NCBI GenBank assembly: GCA_900541745.1
Contig: UQLA01000013.1
Location: 1-64,000 of the forward strand
Length of the DNA: 64,000 nucleotides
Direction: 5' to 3'
From: an uncultured Collinsella sp.
GTDB lineage: Bacteria; Actinomycetota; Coriobacteriia; Coriobacteriales; Coriobacteriaceae
Positions 59,658 through 64,000 of the stretch are shown here, piece after piece. The notes beneath the pieces were generated by a model. It was not told where the DNA came from. It did not search any database and worked only from the letters and a program-made list of their open reading frames with translations. Both the position numbers and the translations under genes were made by a program. Position 1 is the stretch's first letter. Each line of letters starts with the position of its first letter.

Positions 59658-60574
59658 CCTTTGACCTGTACGATACCGTCGACTCGTTTATCGCCTACAT
59701 CGCACGTGTCGAGGGGCTCTCTCCCAATACGGTGACTGCCTATGGATCGCGGTTGGAGCGCTTTGCTGCCTGGTGCGAGCGTGCGGGTGTCGATGCACGT
59801 ATGGCCGACGTGCGTACCGTCCGCGCGTATTTGGCCGAGCTTTCGCGCGAACAGGTAGCACCTCGCACCATTGCGGCACATTTGTCGGCTATTCGGTCGC
59901 TCTATCGCTGGATGGCTGCCGAGGGGTTTGTCGAGGGTGATGCGGTCTCGGCGATCGCGTCGCCCAAGCTGCCGCGCGACCTGCCGGGCGTCCTTACGAC
60001 TCAGCAGGTCGAGGCGCTGCTCAAGACGCCTGATACCTCGACGCCCGCGGGACTGCGCGATGCGGCAATGCTTGAGCTGCTCTATGCCTCAGGTGCCCGC
60101 ATCTCGGAGCTTGCGGCGCTTAACGTGGAATCCATCGCTTGGTCGGAGAGCGTGGTTCGCCTTTGGGGCAAAGGCAGCAAGGAGCGTATCGTTCCCCTGT
60201 ATCGTCGCGCACTCGAGGCGACGCGCACCTATGTCGAGCAGGGGAGACCGGAGCTGCTCGCCCAGGCAAAGCACCGCGACGCCGCAGCCGGTCTGCATCC
60301 GCTGTTTATTTCTGCGCGCGGTAATCGCATGAGTGCCGCTATGCTCAGGCGACGGTTCCATATGCTGGCGACGTGCGCCGGCATTCCGGCCGACATCGCG
60401 CCTCATGCGATGCGTCATACGTTTGCGACCGATCTGCTTGAGGGCGGCGCGGATCTGCGTTCGGTTCAAGAGCTGCTGGGGCATGCGAGCCTGTCCACGA
60501 CGCAGGTCTATACGCATCTTACGCCCGACCGGCTTAAGCGTGCCGTGACCCAGGCCCATCCCCGGGGCGAGTAA
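59654..60574 (+). CDS. xerC: Tyrosine recombinase XerC, apparent AUA start
   Basis: About 306 residues. N-terminal SAM-like DNA-binding domain (DSFIAYIARVEGLSPNTVTAYGSRLERF), then the catalytic domain with R149 (ASGARISEL), K173, H251 and R254 (HAMRHTFATDLL), H277 and nucleophile Y286 (TQVYTHL). Resolves chromosome dimers with XerD. No ATG, GTG or TTG exists in frame upstream of GTG 59732, which would cut 26 residues including conserved ones. ATA at 59654 overlaps the trmFO stop and lies 9 nt after GGAGG, so I use it as the start; CTG 59666 is an alternative. Confidence 0.82.
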   Translation: MAFDLYDTVDSFIAYIARVEGLSPNTVTAYGSRLERFAAWCERAGVDARMADVRTVRAYLAELSREQVAPRTIAAHLSAIRSLYRWMAAEGFVEGDAVSAIASPKLPRDLPGVLTTQQVEALLKTPDTSTPAGLRDAAMLELLYASGARISELAALNVESIAWSESVVRLWGKGSKERIVPLYRRALEATRTYVEQGRPELLAQAKHRDAAAGLHPLFISARGNRMSAAMLRRRFHMLATCAGIPADIAPHAMRHTFATDLLEGGADLRSVQELLGHASLSTTQVYTHLTPDRLKRAVTQAHPRGE

Positions 60575-60620
60575 GCTGGACGGCTCGCGTTGCGCTTAGG
60601 TGTGTGGTTTTGATTGCGGG

Positions 60621-60649
60621 TTGGCAGAAAGAGGCAATCCTGCTATCAT
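60621..60649 (+). promoter_or_regulatory. Promoter of rpsB-tsf
   Basis: TTGGCA (60621-60626), 17-bp spacer, TATCAT (60644-60649). The start site would be near 60656. Confidence 0.75.
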
Positions 60650-60655
60650 TCATCG

Positions 60656-60790
60656 GGTTGCTTCACGGCAACAGGTTTTTATCACGCACGCGCGGCTACT
60701 TCATACCGTGGTGCCCGGGCTTTGGTAGCACATGTCCGGGTTGGTTTTGGAGGATGACCCCGCGCGGAGGCAAACCACAGGAGGTTTAAC
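60656..60790 (+). ncRNA. Structured 5' leader of rpsB
   Basis: A leader of about 135 nt before rpsB with no open frame. CGCGCGG near 60694 can pair with CCGCGCG near 60765, and an inner CCCGG/CCGGG pair occurs in between, leaving AGGAGG at the end for ribosome binding. Autogenous S2 control is known for rpsB in other bacteria; here it is inferred from length and pairing. Confidence 0.4.
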
Positions 60791-61519
60791 ATGGCTACCA
60801 AGATTAATATCCGCACCCTGCTCGAGGCCGGCTGCCACTTCGGTCACCAGACCCGTCGCTGGAACCCCAAGATGAAGCCGTTCATCTTCGGTGAGCGCAA
60901 CGGCATCTATATCCTCGACCTCAAGCAGACCATCCTCGACGCCGACCAGGCCTACACCTTCGTCAAGAACGTCGCCAAGGGCGGCAACGTGCTGTTCGTC
61001 GGCACCAAGAAGCAGGCTCAGGAGGCCGTCAAGAACGCCGCTGAGCGCGCCAACATGCCTTACATCAACCAGCGTTGGCTCGGCGGCATGCTGACCAACT
61101 TCGTCACCATCCGCTCCCGCATCAACCGCATGGAGGAGCTCGAGGCCATGGTCGAGGACGGCCGTATGGCAGTGCTCCCCAAGAAGGAGCAGGCTGTGCT
61201 CGGTAAGGAGCTCACCAAGCTCCAGACCAACCTCGGTGGCGCCCGCGACATGAAGGGTCTGCCCCAGGCGCTCTTCGTCATCGACACCAAGCGCGAGGAG
61301 AACGCTATCAAGGAGGCCCAGCGCCTGAACATCCCCGTCGTCGCTCTGATCGACACCAACTCCGATCCCGACGAGGTCGAGTACGGCATCCCCTGCAACG
61401 ATGACGCTATCTCCGCTGTCACCCTTATGTGCGAGCTCATGGCTGACGCCTGCCTCGCTGGCTCCGGCAAGGAGCAGGTCTCCGAGGCCGAGATGGCCGC
61501 TGAGCCCAAGGCCGAGTAA
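60791..61519 (+). CDS. rpsB: 30S ribosomal protein S2
   Basis: 242 residues. Seen: [111 protein letters not shown]. Needed for S1 binding and mRNA recruitment. ATG after AGGAGG. A 45-bp gap separates it from tsf. Confidence 0.98.
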   Translation: MATKINIRTLLEAGCHFGHQTRRWNPKMKPFIFGERNGIYILDLKQTILDADQAYTFVKNVAKGGNVLFVGTKKQAQEAVKNAAERANMPYINQRWLGGMLTNFVTIRSRINRMEELEAMVEDGRMAVLPKKEQAVLGKELTKLQTNLGGARDMKGLPQALFVIDTKREENAIKEAQRLNIPVVALIDTNSDPDEVEYGIPCNDDAISAVTLMCELMADACLAGSGKEQVSEAEMAAEPKAE

Positions 61520-61564
61520 ATCAGTCTTAGTTAATTCTTTTTCATCTCTTTGAAAGGAACCACA

Positions 61565-62434
61565 ATGGCCCAGATTACCGCCGCTATGGTCAAGCAGCTC
61601 CGCGAGATGACCGACTCCCCGATGATGGAGTGCAAGAAGGCTCTCGTCGAGGCTGACGGCGACATGGACGCCGCTGTCGACGTTCTGCGCAAGAACGGCC
61701 TCGCCAAGGCTGCCAAGAAGGCTGGCCGTGAGACCAACGAGGGCGCTGTCGCCGCGTTCGTCTCCGAGGACGGCAAGACCGGCGCTCTGCTCGAGCTCTC
61801 CTGCGAGACCGACTTCGTCGGCTCCAATGCTAAGTTCACCGGCTTTGCTTCCAAGGTCGCTGAGGTTGTCGCTACCACCGAGCCTGCTGACGTCGACGCT
61901 CTGCTCGAGAAGCCGATGGGCGAGGAGACCGTTTCCTCCGAGCTCACCGAGATGATTCACATCATGGGCGAGAACATGAAGATTTCCCGTTTCGCCGCCC
62001 GCAAGGCTGAGAACGGCGCTCTCGCTTCTTACATCCACATGGGTGGTAAGATCGGCGTTCTCGTCGAGTTCGCTTTCGAGAAGGCCGAGACCGCTCAGGC
62101 TGAGTCCTTCAAGACCTTTGCTCATGACGTTGCCCTTCAGGTTGCCGCCGTCGCCCCGATTTGCGCTACCCGCGATCAGGTTCCGGCCGAGACCGTCGAG
62201 CACGAGAAGCAGATCTACATGGCTCAGGCTGCCGAGTCCGGCAAGCCCGAGGCTATCCAGGAGAAGATGGCTGTTGGCCGTCTGGAGAAGTTCTACAAGC
62301 AGTCCGTGCTCACCGAGCAGGAGTTCATCAAGGACAGCTCCCTCACCATCAAGAAGTACGCTGAGCAGGTCTCCAAGGAGCTCGGCGACACCATTACCGT
62401 CGTTGCCTTTGACCGTCTGGTGCGTGGCGAGTAA
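61565..62434 (+). CDS. tsf: Elongation factor Ts
   Basis: 289 residues. Seen: AMVKQLREMTDSPMMECKKALVEADGDMDAAVDVLRKNG (the TDVGAGMM-type region, here T-D-S-P-M-M), ELSCETDFVGSN, then the core and C-terminal repeats. Exchanges GDP on EF-Tu. ATG 61565 has AAAGGAA. The rpsB-tsf pair ends in a strong terminator. Confidence 0.97.
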   Translation: MAQITAAMVKQLREMTDSPMMECKKALVEADGDMDAAVDVLRKNGLAKAAKKAGRETNEGAVAAFVSEDGKTGALLELSCETDFVGSNAKFTGFASKVAEVVATTEPADVDALLEKPMGEETVSSELTEMIHIMGENMKISRFAARKAENGALASYIHMGGKIGVLVEFAFEKAETAQAESFKTFAHDVALQVAAVAPICATRDQVPAETVEHEKQIYMAQAAESGKPEAIQEKMAVGRLEKFYKQSVLTEQEFIKDSSLTIKKYAEQVSKELGDTITVVAFDRLVRGE

Positions 62435-62457
62435 ATAAGCTCTTGTAGCTGGTAATG

Positions 62458-62492
62458 AGCAGGCTGTGGGTTTTACTCACAGCCTGCTTTTT
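62458..62492 (+). terminator. Rho-independent terminator after tsf
   Basis: 11-bp perfect stem (62458-62468 with 62478-62488), 9-nt loop, then a TTTTT tract. Confidence 0.92.
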
Positions 62493-62551
62493 CATGGCTC
62501 CCCGTTAAGCCTTTGATATTATGTTATGAGTCTAATTAAAGGAGGATCGCT

Positions 62552-63274
62552 TTGTCCGACATCCGATATAAACGCGTGCTTCTGAAGCTCTCCGGTGAAG
62601 CGCTGATGGGCGATGGCAACTACGGCATCGACCCCAAGGTTACCGATCATCTTGCCAAGCAGGTCAAGGAGCTGCTCGCCGTTGGTCATGAGGTCGGCGT
62701 CGTTGTCGGCGGCGGCAATATTTTCCGCGGCATGGCCGGTGCCGCCGGTGGTATGGACCGCGCCCAGGCCGATTACATGGGTATGCTCGCTACCGTTATG
62801 AACGCGCTTGCCCTGCAGGATGCCTTCGAGCACAACGATGTTCCCTGCCGCGTGATGAGCGCTATCCAGATGAACGAGATCTGCGAGCCCTATATTCGCC
62901 GTCGCGCCATCAACCACCTGTCCAAGGGCAACGTCGTTATCTTTGCCGCCGGATCGGGTAATCCGTACTTTACGACTGACACCGCCGCGGCCCTTCGCGC
63001 CTGTGAGATCGGTGCCGAGATTCTGATTAAAGCCACCAAGGTTGATGGCATCTACGACAAGGATCCCGTCAAGTGCGCTGACGCCGTCCGCTTTGACAAG
63101 ATCACCTATCACGAGGTGCTCGTTCGCGGCCTGCAGGTTATGGATTCCACGGCTACGGCTCTTTGCCAGGACAACCGTATGCCCATTTTGGTCCTCAACA
63201 TCGATGGCGAGGACACCGTCAAGCGCGCGCTCGCGGGTGAGCCCGTCGGCACGCTCGTCTATCAGGAGGATTAA
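62552..63274 (+). CDS. pyrH: UMP kinase
   Basis: 240 residues of the amino-acid-kinase fold. Seen: [80 protein letters not shown]. Phosphorylates UMP to UDP for nucleic acid and UDP-sugar synthesis. TTG 62552 has AGGAGG 6-7 nt upstream. It lies 2 bp before frr. Confidence 0.97.
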   Translation: MSDIRYKRVLLKLSGEALMGDGNYGIDPKVTDHLAKQVKELLAVGHEVGVVVGGGNIFRGMAGAAGGMDRAQADYMGMLATVMNALALQDAFEHNDVPCRVMSAIQMNEICEPYIRRRAINHLSKGNVVIFAAGSGNPYFTTDTAAALRACEIGAEILIKATKVDGIYDKDPVKCADAVRFDKITYHEVLVRGLQVMDSTATALCQDNRMPILVLNIDGEDTVKRALAGEPVGTLVYQED

Positions 63275-63276
63275 GC

Positions 63277-63813
63277 ATGGCAGAGAACATCACCGCCCAC
63301 ATGGACAAGTCACTCGAGTCCCTCAAGCATAACTTCTCCAAGGTCCGCACTGGCCGCGCCAACGCTAACATTCTGTCCGACATCACCGTCGACTACTACG
63401 GTGTTGCCACGCCCGTCACGCAGGTTGCCGCCGTTAAGACCCCCGAGGCCCACATGCTGCTTATCGAGCCGTGGGATAAGGCGCTCATCAATGCCATCGT
63501 CAAGGCTATCAGTGCCTCCGACCTGGGCATTACCCCCAACTCCGATGGTACCGTCGTGCGTCTGCCGTTCCCGGCTCCCACCGAGGAGCGTCGTCGCGAG
63601 CTCGTTAAGGAGTGCCGCGAGTACGCCGAGCAGGCCAAGGTCTCCATCCGCAACATCCGCCGCGACTTTAACAACAAGCTCGAGCGCGACGAGGAGCTCA
63701 CCGAGGACGATGTTCGTCGCGAGCAGGCCAAGGTTCAGAAGCATACCGACGAGTATGTTGCCAAGGTCGAGGAGCTTCTGAAGGAAAAAGAAGCCGAGGT
63801 CATGGAGATCTAA
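63277..63813 (+). CDS. frr: Ribosome recycling factor
   Basis: 178 residues. Seen: [32 protein letters not shown] and [38 protein letters not shown], the three-helix bundle hallmarks. Splits post-termination ribosomes with EF-G. The pyrH-frr-uppS order is standard. Confidence 0.98.
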   Translation: MAENITAHMDKSLESLKHNFSKVRTGRANANILSDITVDYYGVATPVTQVAAVKTPEAHMLLIEPWDKALINAIVKAISASDLGITPNSDGTVVRLPFPAPTEERRRELVKECREYAEQAKVSIRNIRRDFNNKLERDEELTEDDVRREQAKVQKHTDEYVAKVEELLKEKEAEVMEI

Positions 63814-63814
63814 G

Positions 63815-64000
63815 GTGCAATACGACGAGCATAAACTGGTCGAGTACTTTGCCGACGCCCCTGCGGGCGTCGGTTTTTCCGACCTTGACCTCAATAACAT
63901 TCCGCACCATATTTCGTGCATCATGGACGGCAACGGCCGTTGGGCCACGTCGCGCGGTCTTGCCCGCACCGAAGGCCACAAGGCCGGCATCGTCTCGCTG
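63815..64000 (+). CDS. uppS: Isoprenyl transferase UppS (5' part only)
   Basis: 62 codons to the window edge. [30 protein letters not shown] contains the FPP-binding MDGNGRWA motif of cis-prenyl transferases. Makes undecaprenyl diphosphate for wall synthesis. GTG 63815 lies 1 bp after frr with GGAG 8 nt upstream. It has a polar N-terminal extension of about 33 residues before the conserved core. Truncated by the window end. Confidence 0.93.
   Translation, partial: MQYDEHKLVEYFADAPAGVGFSDLDLNNIPHHISCIMDGNGRWATSRGLARTEGHKAGIVSL

Noticed and set aside
59732..60574. GTG 59732 as the xerC start
   Set aside because: It would remove about 26 residues of the conserved N-terminal domain and lacks a ribosome binding site; kept only as an alternative.

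Overview
The window reads as a chromosome segment of a high-GC member of the Coriobacteriia, most likely Collinsella or a close relative. That call rests on overall gene content and order (a one-operon shikimate set, a zinc-ribbon/PPIase/TPR block next to mreBCD-mrdA-rodA, frequent TTG and GTG starts) and on intergenic hairpins with a GGGAC core. It is an inference from memory of such genomes, not a database result.

Region 1-9,550 is compositionally different (visibly more AT-rich, less strict codon use) and looks like a decaying defence island. It holds an Abi_2 protein, a large AAA_13-type ATPase, a KAP-type NTPase, a frame-broken HEPN-like gene, a remnant resembling the C-terminus of AbiH, and an intact two-gene AAA ATPase + TOPRIM-like pair. 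The pair lies behind a perfect 25-bp inverted repeat that buries its ribosome binding site. A nested inverted repeat of about 110 bp follows the pair.

Region 9,800-19,760 (minus strand) carries UDP-galactopyranose mutase and then a compact aromatic amino acid cluster. It is read from DAHP synthase through tyrA, aroB, aroA, aroC, pheA and an aroE-aroK fusion to aroQ. All seven shikimate steps plus both prephenate branches are present. Long hairpins sit in its internal gaps.

Region 19,800-39,930 (plus strand) has tRNA-Arg(CCG), a P-type ATPase, a zinc-ribbon membrane protein, a cyclophilin and a TPR membrane protein. These are followed by the cell-shape cluster mreB-mreC-mreD-mrdA-rodA, a DUF697-like protein, two radical-SAM-associated genes, rplU-rpmA, obg, nadD, yqeK and rsfS. 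dinB (39,938-41,191) lies on the opposite strand.

Region 41,300-64,000 (plus strand) is mainly translation and envelope housekeeping: rpsP-khpA-rimM-trmD-lepB, glyQ-glyS, a PPDK regulator and ppdK. A large secreted protein with an aerolysin-like beta-pore-forming region follows (50,996-53,803). Then come rplS, rnhB, yraN, yifB/comM, dprA, trmFO, xerC (no canonical start codon), rpsB, tsf, pyrH, frr and the start of uppS, cut by the window edge.

The most interesting items are the aerolysin-like secreted protein, the AAA/TOPRIM pair with its RBS-sequestering palindrome, the family of long intergenic hairpins, and the apparent AUA start of xerC.
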